Positions 26,255-35,198 of a DNA stretch of 64,000 nucleotides are shown one piece after another. Every line of letters begins with the position of its first letter. Position 1 is the stretch's first letter. The position numbers and the translations under genes are program-made. Source of the DNA: Luteibacter aegosomatissinici (GTDB taxonomy: Bacteria > Pseudomonadota > Gammaproteobacteria > Xanthomonadales > Rhodanobacteraceae); contig NZ_CP095742.1 of assembly GCF_023078495.1 (NCBI RefSeq), positions 3,968,001 to 4,032,000 on the forward strand. Direction: 5' to 3'. A model generated the notes under the pieces. The model did no database searches and was not told the DNA's origin. It saw only the letters and a program-made list of their open reading frames with translations.

Positions 26255-27643
26255 ATGATCGCGTCCACCACCCTCCCCGGCCGGCCGTTACCGCCGAGCG
26301 AGCGGCGGGTCCGCAAGGGCTTGCTGCCGATGGTGGCGGTCGCGCTCGCGCTGACGGGTACGCTGGGGGTGATGCACCTGCGCGGCATCACGCTGGAGGC
26401 ACGCAACGTCGCGCGTATCCAGGCCGTGCGGCTGGCAGGGGTCGTCGTGCCAAGCATGGGAGATGACGCGGTGCGTGACGCGCTTTCGCGCACGTTATCG
26501 CGGAGTTCGCCAACGGGGCGCGTCGTCCTCCATCGCAACGAAGGCACCGCCATCGTCCTCGACAGCGGCCGTCCGCTGCGCGACGGCCATCAGTTGCGCG
26601 TGACGGTCGCGACACCGCTGGGCGAGCTTGAGACGATTTCCGATACGTCAGCGCTACGCGAACGCCGCCTCGCCGGAACCCTGATGATCCTGCTGCTCGG
26701 CGCGGGTGTCGTCGCCGTGTACCTTGCCAGCAAGCGCCTCATGGAACGCGAACTCGTCGATGGCGTCGATGCCATCAAGGCCCGGATCGATACCGACCTG
26801 GGAGCGCAACCCGACAGTGCACCGGCCGACGCGGAATCACTCGACCTCGCCGTGACCCGGCTGCTAGGTGAGTTGCGTGACCTCCGCGCCCGCCACGACG
26901 CCGACCTTGCCGACGCGTTCCGCCAGCGCATGCAGGAGATGGCACGGCAGACGCGCTTCATCGAACAGCTGGGCGATCACTTCCGCCAGCCGCTGCAGGC
27001 CCTGTCGTTGTTCGTGGGTGGCATGCAGCCGGGCGATGACCTGCGTCAGCGCGCGGTCCAGGGGCAAATGCGTACCAACGTCACACGCCTGAACGAACTG
27101 CTGGAAGGGCTACTGGATCTGGCGCGGTTCGATGCCGGCGCGATCGAACCGGCGACCCGCGAATTCATCGCCGCCGACCTGTTCGTGCGCGAACGCGGCG
27201 CCATTGCGAACGATGCCGAGCGCCTCAGCGTCACGATCCACTGGCGTGGCGGCCGCCTGCCCGTGCGCAGCGACGCCAACCTGCTCTCGGAACTGATTCA
27301 CCGGCTGGTCGCCAACGCCGTGATCAGCACGCCGCATGGCCGTGTCCTGGTTGCCCTGCGCCGCCGCGGTAGCGCGGTACGACTCGAGGTGCGCGACAAC
27401 GGCATGGGCCTGGAACCACGCCAGCAGGAGCGCTTGTTCGACGACTTCACGCGGCTGCCTGGGCACCCAGGGTACGGGCTGGGCCTGGCCGTGGCGCGAC
27501 GTATCGCCGATCTGCTTGGCGGCACCATTGGGGTGCGCTCCAGCCCCGGACGCGGCTCGCTGTTCTGGGTCCAGCTGGAGGGCGCCGCGGTAGGCGCCAC
27601 GGTGCGCGCTGCGAACGCGCTGAGCCATCACCCGGCGCTATGA
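26255..27643 (+). CDS. Sensor histidine kinase
   Basis: A 462-residue kinase. Membrane segments at about 22-42 and 138-158 flank a short 95-residue periplasmic region; the cytosolic part has a HisKA-like box QLGDHFRQPLQAL with His242, closely paralleling the ASHDLRQPLYAL box of the hybrid kinase upstream, then HRLVANAVISTPHGR (N box), RDNGMGLEP (G1) and GYGLGLAVARRIAD. The Asp in the usual HDLRQ is replaced by Phe. No receiver is attached. AAGG lies seven bases before the ATG. Likely cooperates with the PhnD-like protein just upstream and the LuxR-type regulator. Confidence 0.88.
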   Translation: MIASTTLPGRPLPPSERRVRKGLLPMVAVALALTGTLGVMHLRGITLEARNVARIQAVRLAGVVVPSMGDDAVRDALSRTLSRSSPTGRVVLHRNEGTAIVLDSGRPLRDGHQLRVTVATPLGELETISDTSALRERRLAGTLMILLLGAGVVAVYLASKRLMERELVDGVDAIKARIDTDLGAQPDSAPADAESLDLAVTRLLGELRDLRARHDADLADAFRQRMQEMARQTRFIEQLGDHFRQPLQALSLFVGGMQPGDDLRQRAVQGQMRTNVTRLNELLEGLLDLARFDAGAIEPATREFIAADLFVRERGAIANDAERLSVTIHWRGGRLPVRSDANLLSELIHRLVANAVISTPHGRVLVALRRRGSAVRLEVRDNGMGLEPRQQERLFDDFTRLPGHPGYGLGLAVARRIADLLGGTIGVRSSPGRGSLFWVQLEGAAVGATVRAANALSHHPAL

Positions 27644-27720
27644 AAAGTGCGCATCCGGCCCCTGTGATTGCAACAAGGACCGGCGTACCCTTGCGCCACT
27701 GAAACCGTGCATCCGAGGGT

Positions 27721-28671
27721 ATGGTCGTGGCGAGCGTCAACTGGTCGGATACCGCGCCGGTAGTGGCGTTCCTTGGCGTATTTGCCGGTGCCATCGGCCT
27801 TCCTGTTCCGGCCATGCCCACCCTTATCGTGGTGGGCAGCACGCTGGTCCTCGCGCGTGACCCTGTCCTGATCCTGGCTACCTTCCTGGGGGCGCTTGCG
27901 GGGGCCTTTGCCGGCGACACGGCCTGGTTCCTCACCGGGCGGCGGTTCGGCTACCGCGTGCTCGATAGCCTGTGCCGTATCTCCCTGTCACCCGATACCT
28001 GCGTGCGCCGCGCGAGCGGCTTCTTCGAGAAGCGCGGGGTCAAGCTGCTGCTCGTATCGCGCTTCATCCCGGGCCTCTCATTGGTGGCCATTCCCATTGC
28101 CGGGGCCGGGGACACCCGCTTCAGCCGGTTCACCGTGTACGACCTGGTGGGCGCGGCGCTGTGGATCTCCGTAGGCCTTTCGGTCGGCATGCTGTTCTAC
28201 CGGCAGATCGACGCCGTGTTGGCCTTCCTGAAGCAGTTCGGGTTCGGCCTGGCCACGCTGGCCGCGATCAGCCTGGTCGTGTGGATCGCGTTCCGTTACA
28301 TCCGGCGCACACTGCTGATCGCCCGCCTGCGCAAGAGCCGCATTTCGGTCGACGAACTGGCCGTGCTGCTGGCGAATGACCCGGGCGCCCTGATCGTGGA
28401 TGTCCGCAGCCTCTCGAACCGAAAGGATGATCCTTTCGTCATCCCCGGCTCGCGGCTGTTCGACCTGACGACCGCCAGCGCCGAGCTTTCCGAGCTGCCC
28501 CGGAATACCGCGGTGGTCATCTATTGCTCTTGCCCGAATGAGGTCTCGGCGGCCAAGGTGGCCGAGCGGCTGACCAAGCTGGGCTTCGCCAACGTCCGGC
28601 CCCTCACGGGGGGCATCTCGGCCTGGCGCGATGCCGGCCGCGATGTCGAGGCCATTGTCCTGGCCACCTGA
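27721..28671 (+). CDS. DedA family membrane protein fused to rhodanese domain
   Basis: A 316-residue fusion. The first 200 residues are a DedA/SNARE-associated (VTT) domain with about four to five membrane segments, the GDTAWFLTGRRFG and SRFIPG motifs typical of this flippase-like family; residues about 215-310 are a rhodanese domain with PGALIVDVRSLSNRKDDP and catalytic-loop Cys in VIYCSCPNEVSAAKVAERL. DedA proteins act in membrane lipid and proton-motive-force homeostasis; the rhodanese role here is unknown. A GTG two codons in, better spaced from GAGGG, is an alternative start. Transcribed towards the tRNA-Lys gene. Confidence 0.88.
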   Translation: MVVASVNWSDTAPVVAFLGVFAGAIGLPVPAMPTLIVVGSTLVLARDPVLILATFLGALAGAFAGDTAWFLTGRRFGYRVLDSLCRISLSPDTCVRRASGFFEKRGVKLLLVSRFIPGLSLVAIPIAGAGDTRFSRFTVYDLVGAALWISVGLSVGMLFYRQIDAVLAFLKQFGFGLATLAAISLVVWIAFRYIRRTLLIARLRKSRISVDELAVLLANDPGALIVDVRSLSNRKDDPFVIPGSRLFDLTTASAELSELPRNTAVVIYCSCPNEVSAAKVAERLTKLGFANVRPLTGGISAWRDAGRDVEAIVLAT

Positions 28672-28693
28672 ACGGCCCTGGCGGCCCCTTGGG

Positions 28694-28722
28694 TTGTGCC
28701 ACCCCGCCATGGGCACTAAACT
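28694..28722 (+). promoter_or_regulatory. Predicted tRNA-Lys promoter
   Basis: TTGTGC (28694-28699), a 17-nt spacer and TAAACT (28717-28722) are well-spaced sigma-70-like elements ending 18 nt before the tRNA gene. Confidence 0.65.
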
Positions 28723-28740
28723 AGCCGGCTCCTTGCGCAT

Positions 28741-28816
28741 GGGTCGTTAGCTCAGTCGGTAGAGCAGCGGACTTTTAATCCGTAGGTCGACGGTTCGAAT
28801 CCGTCACGACCCACCA
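28741..28816 (+). tRNA. tRNA-Lys (anticodon UUU)
   Basis: A full cloverleaf is readable: acceptor GGGTCGT pairing with ACGACCC, D-arm with TAGCTCAGTCGGTAGAGCA, anticodon loop CTTTTAA (anticodon UUU, Lys), T-loop GGTTCGAATCC, and encoded CCA. Length 76. Confidence 0.97.
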
Positions 28817-28944
28817 TCGCGCCCTTCCCCGCTTCCGTTTCGCCTACGCAACGTATCGGCATTCGCCTATCGTTGTCGGGTGTGATTCTCAATTTTCACG
28901 CGTCGACGTCAGGCTACAGTGACCTTCCTGTCCAGGAGGTCCTC

Positions 28945-29388
28945 ATGCATCAACCTCTCCCACCCACTTCCATACGCGGAAGCGGTCTCGTCACGGAGCG
29001 GACGTGTCGCTGCCGCTGCGAGGCGCACCTCGATATCGTTTCGCGCGACATGGCCTCACGCCTCGGCCTGCTTGAGCGTCGATTCGAATCCCGGAGCAAT
29101 ATGCAGGACGACCGGTTCGTGCGAGTTGAATCCTCGGTACGTGACGTTTCCCGGTCAGCGGCCTGGCTCGATGTGCTGTCGATCGATAGCGCGTCAAAGG
29201 CCTGGGTTCTTGCCGTCCTGCTTGGCTGCATCATGGCATGCATCTGCACCTTCATTCTGGTGCGCGTCGCCGTGCCTTCGCGTTCGACTGATCCCACCAC
29301 CAGGAGAGCGATCTCGAGCCAGCCCTCAGCGTACAAGTCATATCTCAACCACAGCGCTGAAACCATGGCGCAAGGAGCAAGCGTGTGA
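28945..29388 (+). CDS. Hypothetical single-pass membrane protein
   Basis: A 147-residue protein starting MHQPLPPTSIRGSG, with AGGAGG five bases before the ATG, the best ribosome binding site in this part of the window. Residues about 45-80 (SRDMASRLGLLERRFESRS) are helical and charged; one membrane segment follows (AWVLAVLLGCIMACICTFIL). Several Cys lie near the N terminus (CRCRCEAH). The frame extends upstream but without a ribosome site. No family recognised. Its stop overlaps the start of the next gene (GTGA), so the two products are made together and may form one complex. Confidence 0.65.
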   Translation: MHQPLPPTSIRGSGLVTERTCRCRCEAHLDIVSRDMASRLGLLERRFESRSNMQDDRFVRVESSVRDVSRSAAWLDVLSIDSASKAWVLAVLLGCIMACICTFILVRVAVPSRSTDPTTRRAISSQPSAYKSYLNHSAETMAQGASV

Positions 29389-29819
29389 GCAGAACACAGC
29401 GTAGCGAAACAGCCCCATCGCTGCAGACCATCCTCACGAAGGTTGCTACGCGTGGTGAACTTCAGGCTGTCTCAGAGAAAGTCGACAAGGTCGATACGAA
29501 GCTCGCGAAAACGCGTGACGATCTTCAGGCCCTTTCCAACAAGGTCGACAAGATCGACCTTAAGATGGGTAATCTCGAGGACCGTTTTAAAGAAACCGTA
29601 GATCGGTTCGACGGTCGGTTCGCGAGGATCGAGGATTCCATCGTCGAACTCACCCGTACAGTCTCGAGGCTCGACGAAAGGGTGCTTCACAGCGCGCCAC
29701 GCACGTGGATTCTTAGCGGCGTTGTCAGCGTCTTGATTGCCATTCTTGGCGCCGGATGTTGGCTAGCCAAACCGTACGTCACGACCCTGATGCGCATGGC
29801 TGCGGCATCAGGTATGTAA
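29385..29819 (+). CDS. Coiled-coil protein with C-terminal membrane anchor
   Basis: A 144-residue protein: residues about 24-101 form a long heptad-rich coiled coil with an internal repeat (SEKVDKVDTKL / SNKVDKIDLKM), followed by a C-terminal membrane segment at about 107-128 (TWILSGVVSVLIAILGAGCW). This layout recalls XhlA-like or tail-anchored scaffold proteins but no family is firmly recognised. GTG start overlapping the preceding stop implies translational coupling. With its partner it forms a small unit between tRNA-Lys and the convergent queC. Codon use is less GC-biased than its neighbours, consistent with recent acquisition. Confidence 0.65.
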   Translation: MSRTQRSETAPSLQTILTKVATRGELQAVSEKVDKVDTKLAKTRDDLQALSNKVDKIDLKMGNLEDRFKETVDRFDGRFARIEDSIVELTRTVSRLDERVLHSAPRTWILSGVVSVLIAILGAGCWLAKPYVTTLMRMAAASGM

Positions 29820-29827
29820 CGCAGGCA

Positions 29828-30511
29828 TCACACGTAACGCGTCGTATCCGGCACACCGGCCTTGGCGAAGCCTTCGGCACGCAGGCGGCATGCATCACAG
29901 TGGCCACACGCGCGGCCCTGCGCATCGGCCTGGTAGCAGCTGACGGTTTCGGAGAAGTCGACACCGAGGCGGATGCCTTCGGTAACGATGTCGCCCTTCC
30001 CCATCTGCATGAGCGGCGCATGGATACGGATGCCGGCGCCTTCCACGCCCGCCTTGGTGGCCACGTTGGCGAGGGCTTCGAATGCTTCGATAAACGCGGG
30101 GCGGCAGTCGGGGTAGCCGGAGTAATCCACGGCATTCACACCGCAGAAGATATCGGTCGAGCCGAGCACTTCCGCCCAGCCCAGGGCGATGGAAAGCATG
30201 ATGGTGTTGCGTGCGGGCACATAGGTAACCGGGATGCCTTCGCCGCCGTCTTCCGGCACATCGATATCGGCCGTCAGTGCCGAGCCACCGATGCTGCGCA
30301 GGTCCACATGCACGGTCTTGTGTTCAACGGCACCCAGCATCTTCGAGACACGCTCGGAGGCTTCGAGTTCAGAGCTGTGGCGCTGGCCGTAAGCCACGCT
30401 GAGCGCATGCACGTCGAAACCCTGTTCGCGGGCCATCGCGATCGTCACGGCGGAATCCATGCCGCCCGATACGAGGATGACGGCCTTGCGGGGGGAGTTC
30501 GAAGCGTTCAT
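29828..30511 (-). CDS. queC: 7-cyano-7-deazaguanine synthase
   Basis: Converts 7-carboxy-7-deazaguanine to preQ0 with ATP and ammonia in queuosine synthesis. The 227-residue protein shows the PP-loop SGGMDSAVT near the start, [16 protein letters not shown] and the zinc-binding tail [21 protein letters not shown]. The ATG ([11 protein letters not shown]) has AAGGT about eight bases upstream; an upstream ATG 12 codons earlier overlaps queE. Directly follows queE on the same strand. Confidence 0.96.
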   Translation of the reverse strand: MNASNSPRKAVILVSGGMDSAVTIAMAREQGFDVHALSVAYGQRHSSELEASERVSKMLGAVEHKTVHVDLRSIGGSALTADIDVPEDGGEGIPVTYVPARNTIMLSIALGWAEVLGSTDIFCGVNAVDYSGYPDCRPAFIEAFEALANVATKAGVEGAGIRIHAPLMQMGKGDIVTEGIRLGVDFSETVSCYQADAQGRACGHCDACRLRAEGFAKAGVPDTTRYV

Positions 30512-30527
30512 GCGGTTACCTTGGGGT

Positions 30528-31220
30528 TTAATGGCCCTGGGCGTCATTCCACAGCAGCTTGTGCAGCTGCAGCTGGAAGCGCACCGGCAGGCGGTCAGCG
30601 AGGATCCATTCGGCGAGTTCGCGCGGCTGGACGTTGCCCCACACCGGGGAGAACAACACCATCGCCTTCTTGTCGAGGCCGTGCTCGAGAACGACGTCGC
30701 GAGACCATTCGAAGTCGGCGCGGCTGGCGATCACGAACTTCACCTGGTCGTGCGGCAGCAGGTGATCCAGGTTGGACCACAGGTTGCGCGCGCTCTCGCC
30801 CGAATCGGGCGCCTTGAGGTCCATGACCTTGCGGACGCGCGGATCAACCTGCGAGACATCGAGCGCACCGGAGGTTTCGAGGGATACCTCGTGGCCGGCA
30901 TCACACAGCTTGCGTAGCAGGATCTGGCAGCGCTTCTGCGCCAGCGGCTCGCCCCCCGTGACGCAGACGTGCTTCGCACCGAAGCTGGCGACGTGCTCGA
31001 CGATCGCATCGATGTCGTGCCACTGGCCACCGTGGAACGAATACTCGGTATCACACCACACACAGCGCAGCGGGCAGCCCGTTAGGCGCACGAACACCGT
31101 GGGCCAGCCGATCGCATCGGCCTCGCCCTGCACGGAGTGGAAGATCTCGGTGATCCGCAAGCGCTCCCGGACGGGAGCCGCCGGCGGAACATCCGCCGGA
31201 ATTGCGGTGTTGCCGTTCAT
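30528..31220 (-). CDS. queE: 7-carboxy-7-deazaguanine synthase
   Basis: Radical-SAM enzyme that rearranges 6-carboxytetrahydropterin to 7-carboxy-7-deazaguanine. The 230-residue protein has [20 protein letters not shown] and [18 protein letters not shown], which carries the CxxxCxxC-type cluster ligands, then VTGGEPLAQ. The remaining QueD and QueF genes are not in the window. Four nt downstream of cpoB, so likely expressed on the Tol-Pal transcript; queC follows 16 nt later. Confidence 0.95.
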   Translation of the reverse strand: MNGNTAIPADVPPAAPVRERLRITEIFHSVQGEADAIGWPTVFVRLTGCPLRCVWCDTEYSFHGGQWHDIDAIVEHVASFGAKHVCVTGGEPLAQKRCQILLRKLCDAGHEVSLETSGALDVSQVDPRVRKVMDLKAPDSGESARNLWSNLDHLLPHDQVKFVIASRADFEWSRDVVLEHGLDKKAMVLFSPVWGNVQPRELAEWILADRLPVRFQLQLHKLLWNDAQGH

Positions 31221-31224
31221 GGGA

Positions 31225-32067
31225 TCAGTTGGCCGTCTGGCGCTGCAGGCGACGCAGGCGTTCCTGTGCGAGGCCGGCGGCCTTGGTGCCCGGATACTTC
31301 GCCGATACCTGCTTCAGCGTGGCGACGGCGGCATCCTGCTGCTTCAGCTCGATCTGGCAGTAACCCACCTTGAGGAGGCCATCGGAGACCTTGTCGCTCT
31401 GTGGGTAGTTCTTCACCAGGCGCTGGAAAGCCTCGATGGCCACCTGGTAATTCATGGTGACGTAGTACGACTCGCCCAGCCAGTAATAGGCATTCGGCGC
31501 GAGCGGGCTATCCGGGTACTTCACGAGGAAGTCGCGGAAGCCGCGCGATGCGGTGACGTAATCACCGCCGCGAAGCGACTTGAAAGCCGCATCGTAGGCG
31601 GCCTGTTCGGCCGGCGATGCGGCGCCCGGGTTGCTGCCACCGGTGCTCGCGGCCGGCGCCGGGGCAGCTGCCTGCTGCGGCGCACCTGCGGCGGGCGCGG
31701 GCTGCTGCGGGCCGGGCGCTGCCGCAGCCGGCTGCCCAGCGGGCGCACCGCCCTTCTCGATACGGCCCAGCCGCGAATCCATGTCCGCGTACTGCGCCTT
31801 CTGGGAATCCTGGAGTTGCTGGTTCTGGTGCTGCAGCTCTTCGATCTGGCCCTGGAGCTGGGCCACCTGCTGCTGCAGGTCGTTGACCTGGTTCACCAGT
31901 TGCGTGGTGCCGGACTGCGCCTGGTTCTGCTGCTCAAGCCGCGCCACGCGATCGGCAAGGCTGAGGCGATCCTGCGCGGGGGCCACAGACGCAAAAAGCG
32001 TGGCGGAGGCAATTGCCCCCGCCACGCCAAGCCTGGCCGTGAAACTTTTAGCCAGTGACTTCTTCAT
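31225..32067 (-). CDS. cpoB: Cell division coordinator CpoB (Tol-Pal system protein YbgF)
   Basis: A 280-residue periplasmic protein. A signal peptide ends VAPAQD; next is a trimerising coiled coil (DRVARLEQQNQ to NDLQQQVAQLQGQIEELQ), a Pro/Ala/Gln linker (100-150) and a C-terminal TPR domain (AAYDAAFKSLRGGDY, YYWLGESYYVTMNY, GLLKVGYCQIELKQ). It coordinates PBP1B and Tol function during constriction. Its start overlaps the pal stop (TAATG). Confidence 0.93.
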   Translation of the reverse strand: MKKSLAKSFTARLGVAGAIASATLFASVAPAQDRLSLADRVARLEQQNQAQSGTTQLVNQVNDLQQQVAQLQGQIEELQHQNQQLQDSQKAQYADMDSRLGRIEKGGAPAGQPAAAAPGPQQPAPAAGAPQQAAAPAPAASTGGSNPGAASPAEQAAYDAAFKSLRGGDYVTASRGFRDFLVKYPDSPLAPNAYYWLGESYYVTMNYQVAIEAFQRLVKNYPQSDKVSDGLLKVGYCQIELKQQDAAVATLKQVSAKYPGTKAAGLAQERLRRLQRQTAN

Positions 32068-32576
32068 TACTTCGCGGTGTAGACGATCTCAACGCGACGG
32101 TTCTTGGCCCAGCAGTCTTCGTTGTGCTCTTTGCACACCGGCTTTTCCTTGCCGTACGAGGTCACGTTGACCTGGCCAGCCGAACCACCAGCCGCCTGGA
32201 GGGCGCTGGAGACGGCATTGCCACGACGCTCGCCGAGGCCCAGGTTGTACTCGCGGGTGCCGCGCTCGTCGGTGTTACCCTCGAGGGTCATGGCCGACTG
32301 CGGACGGTCCTGCAGGTACTTGGCGTGGCAAGCGATGATCTGCTGGAATTCCGGCTTCACATCGTTCTTGTCGAAGTCGAAGTACACGACGCGCTGACGC
32401 AGGCAAGCGTCGGTGTCGAGGTCTTCCGGCTTGTACTTGCCATCGTTGGTCGGGGCCTGGGTCGTGGCGACCGGCTGCTGTTCCGGCATCGGAGCCGGCT
32501 TGGTGTTCTTCTTGGCGCACGCGGCCGCGCCCACGCAGAGCAGAGCGGCCAGGGTGACGGTAACGGTCTTATTCAT
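32067..32576 (-). CDS. pal: Peptidoglycan-associated lipoprotein Pal
   Basis: A 169-residue outer-membrane lipoprotein with lipobox GAAAC after MNKTVTVTLAALLCV, and a C-terminal OmpA-like peptidoglycan-binding domain (VVYFDFDKNDV, LEGNTDERGTREYNLGLGERR). It links the outer membrane to peptidoglycan and interacts with TolB. The internal ATG MNKTV is preferred: AAGGAA sits seven bases before it. Confidence 0.96.
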   Translation of the reverse strand: MNKTVTVTLAALLCVGAAACAKKNTKPAPMPEQQPVATTQAPTNDGKYKPEDLDTDACLRQRVVYFDFDKNDVKPEFQQIIACHAKYLQDRPQSAMTLEGNTDERGTREYNLGLGERRGNAVSSALQAAGGSAGQVNVTSYGKEKPVCKEHNEDCWAKNRRVEIVYTAK

Positions 32577-32763
32577 GGGACGTTCCTTCAACAGTTGAGT
32601 TCCGACAGTCTTTTACGGTTTCGGGACAGACACCGCCGGTTGGCCGGCTGTTTTTCTACTTACATCCACGCAGACGGGGCGCTGTCCCGCACCCTACGCC
32701 TTCGCTCCGTCGGCCACCTTGGAGGTGATCGCCGGGTGTTCCTAATTCTTCGCCCGCAGGAAA

Positions 32764-32782
32764 GGCGCGGACTAGCCGCGCC
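32764..32782 (-). terminator. Hairpin after tolB, weak terminator
   Basis: GGCGCGG-ACTAG-CCGCGCC forms a 7-bp stem; on the minus strand it is followed by TTTCC. It lies in the 249-nt tolB-pal gap, which otherwise shows no gene, and could attenuate transcription between the two. Confidence 0.4.
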
Positions 32783-32825
32783 CTCCCGGGACGTTGTCGA
32801 TGTCGCAGCCCTGACGGGCGCGCCA

Positions 32826-34142
32826 TCAACGCTGTCGGTACGGTCCCCAGGACGGCTCGCGTACGTCGCCATCCGAAAGGACGAGACGCTGACGCACGAG
32901 GCCATCCGCCGAAACCGCATACAGGACGCCACGCGTACCCTGCGATGCGGCATAAAGCAGCATGCTGGCATTGGGCGCGAAGCTGGGCGAATCATCCACG
33001 TTACCCGGGGAGACGAAGCGCACCTGCCCGCCCAGACTGCGGTCCATGATGGCGATACGATACACGTTCCCGTTGCCCTGCACCATCGCAATCTGCTTGC
33101 CGTCGAAGCTGACCGAGGCGCTGGCGTTGAAGCCGCCCTGGAACGTGAGGCGCTGGGCGTTGCCGCCCGAGATCGAGGTCTGGTAGAGCTGCGGCTTACC
33201 GGAGCGGTCCGAGGTGAAAATGATGCTCTGGCCATCCGGGGTGAAGGTGGGCTCGGTATCGATCGCGAAGTTGTTGGTCACCCGGGTTTCGGTGCGGCTG
33301 GCAACGTCGATGACAAAGATCTCCGGGTTACCCACGTAGGACAGGCTCACGGCGAGCTTGCTGCCATCCGGCGACCAGGCCGGGGCAGAATTGATGCCCT
33401 TGGGGTGCGAGGCGATGAGGCTACGCGAACCGGTGGAGATGTTCTGCACATACACGGCCGAATTGCCGCTTTCGAACGATACGTAGGCAATCTTGCTGCC
33501 ATCCGGCGACCAGGCCGGCGAAAGCAGGGACTCGCGCGAACGGGCCACGACCTGCGGGTTGAAGCCATCCGAATCGGCCACGATCAGCGAATACGTGGTG
33601 TTGTTGCCGGTGCCGACCGCCGTGACATAAGCGATGCGGGTCCAGAACGCGCCGCGCACGCCGGTGATCTTTTCATAGATCTGGTCGGCGATCTGGTGGG
33701 CCACGCCACGCAGGTCACCCGTGGGGGCGGTGAACGACTGGGCCAGCAGGCTCTGCTGGCGGTTCACGTCCCACAGTTCGTAGTCCACCTTGACCATGCC
33801 GCCGCCGGCATCGCTGATGCGGCCGATGGTCAGGAAATCCTGCTTGAGCAGGCGCCAGGTGGCGAACTTGATATCCGAGCCCTGCGACGGGGTCTCGACG
33901 ATATCGGCCTTGTCGAGCGAGCGGAACTTGCCCGACCGGTTGAAATCGGCGCGGATGACATCGGCCACATCGGTGGGCAGCGGTGCACCGCCGGCCTGGG
34001 CGAACGGGACGACGGCAATCGGCGTAGCGGTCTTCAGGCCGCCGACGATATCCACGTTGAGGGACTGGGCCGAGGCCGGGCCAGCCACGAGGGCGGCGAG
34101 AGCCACCAGGAGAAGGACAAAGCGGGGAAGCATTCTGCGCAT
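32826..34142 (-). CDS. tolB: Tol-Pal system translocation protein TolB
   Basis: A periplasmic six-bladed beta-propeller that binds Pal and TolA. The signal peptide (FVLLLVALAALVAGPASAQ) is followed by the N-terminal TolB domain (VDIVGGLKTATPIAVVPFAQ) and the WD40-like blades, visible as repeated SPDGSKIAYVSFE, SPDGSKLAVSLSY, TPDGQSIIFTSDRSG and FDGKQIAMVQ. About 438 residues, normal length. No strong ribosome site separates the ATG used from one four codons upstream. Confidence 0.95.
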   Translation of the reverse strand: MRRMLPRFVLLLVALAALVAGPASAQSLNVDIVGGLKTATPIAVVPFAQAGGAPLPTDVADVIRADFNRSGKFRSLDKADIVETPSQGSDIKFATWRLLKQDFLTIGRISDAGGGMVKVDYELWDVNRQQSLLAQSFTAPTGDLRGVAHQIADQIYEKITGVRGAFWTRIAYVTAVGTGNNTTYSLIVADSDGFNPQVVARSRESLLSPAWSPDGSKIAYVSFESGNSAVYVQNISTGSRSLIASHPKGINSAPAWSPDGSKLAVSLSYVGNPEIFVIDVASRTETRVTNNFAIDTEPTFTPDGQSIIFTSDRSGKPQLYQTSISGGNAQRLTFQGGFNASASVSFDGKQIAMVQGNGNVYRIAIMDRSLGGQVRFVSPGNVDDSPSFAPNASMLLYAASQGTRGVLYAVSADGLVRQRLVLSDGDVREPSWGPYRQR

Positions 34143-34256
34143 GGGTGGGGTCATGGCCTGGGCTGGGGACGTCGACGGAATCTTAACGCGTGGGTCGCAA
34201 GTTGCGTGACCCGTTTCTGAACCGCCCCGCCCGGCGACCGGGCGAGGCGCGCTACA

Positions 34257-35198
34257 TCATTGCGGCCGGAACGTGAAGGTGAGGTTGCGCTGGAACACAT
34301 CCTCGAAGCCCTGGTACGGCAGCGGCTGGGCACGAAGCACCGCATTTTCGATGGAGGCCTTGCCGGCGGCATCGTACGGACAGCTCGCATCGGCCTTGGC
34401 ACTCAGGACCTGTCCACCCGGGATCTGCACGATATGCACCATGCAGGGGGCGGACGGCGTGTTATCCGGACGCAGCCAGTTCGGGGTCACCGCGTTCTGG
34501 ATCGCCGCGATGTACAGGGCCTGCTTGCTGTTGTCCTTGCCGTTCTGCCCGGTCTGCCGCTGGTCAGCCGGTGGCAGGTCGGGAAGCCCGTCATCCTTCG
34601 CGTTGGCCAGGTCCTTGAGCTGCTGCTCCGCCTGCTTCTTGCTCGAATCGGCCTTCTTCGTCTGCGCCTTGGCGGCATCGAGCTGCTTGAAGATGTCATC
34701 GATCTTCTTCTGCTGCTCTTTCTTCTTTTCTTCCTGCTGGGCGTCGAGCTCGGCCTGGCGCTGCCGCTGCTTTTCTTCCTGCAGCTTCTTTTCATCCTCG
34801 GCCTTCTGCAGGGCGTCATCGACGATCTTCTGCTGATCCTTGACGTCAGGCTGCTTGGGCGGCGGCGGGAGCGTCGGCACCGGCACCTTCTCCTGCGGAG
34901 GCGTGGGCGCAGGCGTGACCGGCGGCGGCGGGGTGGTATCCGGCGTCGGCTTGACCTTGGTGGCCTTGGGCGGCGGCGAGCCAGTGGGGCCGATGATGGT
35001 GGCCTCGATGATCTGGCCGGGCAGCTGGATGGGCGCCGGGCACTTCATCGGATTCCAATCGGCGGGCACACCGATGGCTTCGGCCCACTTTTCGTAGTCC
35101 GTGCAGGGGATCACCGCGATGGCCAGGAAGGCCACGATGCCCAGGTGCAGGAGCGCGGCCAGGACGACCGCGCGGGGGGTACCGTTACGGTTTTCCAT
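34257..35198 (-). CDS. tolA: Tol-Pal system protein TolA
   Basis: A 313-residue inner-membrane protein spanning the periplasm. The N-terminal membrane segment is AVVLAALLHLGIVAFLAIAV; a Pro-rich stretch (80-120) precedes a long Gln/Lys/Glu helix (KIVDDALQKAEDEKKLQEE to KKAEQQLKDLANAK), and the C-terminal domain (YIAAIQNAVTPNWLRP to PYQGFEDVFQRNLTFTF) carries two Cys. It couples the TolQR motor to TolB/Pal. The start overlaps tolR by 14 bp. The 52-residue Cys-containing insert after the membrane segment (CTDYEKWAEAIG) is unusual relative to E. coli TolA but I think is typical of this group. Confidence 0.93.
   Translation of the reverse strand: MENRNGTPRAVVLAALLHLGIVAFLAIAVIPCTDYEKWAEAIGVPADWNPMKCPAPIQLPGQIIEATIIGPTGSPPPKATKVKPTPDTTPPPPVTPAPTPPQEKVPVPTLPPPPKQPDVKDQQKIVDDALQKAEDEKKLQEEKQRQRQAELDAQQEEKKKEQQKKIDDIFKQLDAAKAQTKKADSSKKQAEQQLKDLANAKDDGLPDLPPADQRQTGQNGKDNSKQALYIAAIQNAVTPNWLRPDNTPSAPCMVHIVQIPGGQVLSAKADASCPYDAAGKASIENAVLRAQPLPYQGFEDVFQRNLTFTFRPQ

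Noticed and set aside
29083-29095. Possible att duplication of the tRNA-Lys 3' end
   Set aside because: Only about ten bases around TTCGAATCC recur downstream and no integrase is present; chance match.
32055-34220. 721-residue plus-strand open frame opposite pal and tolB
   Set aside because: Shadow frame of two firmly identified genes, no domain content.
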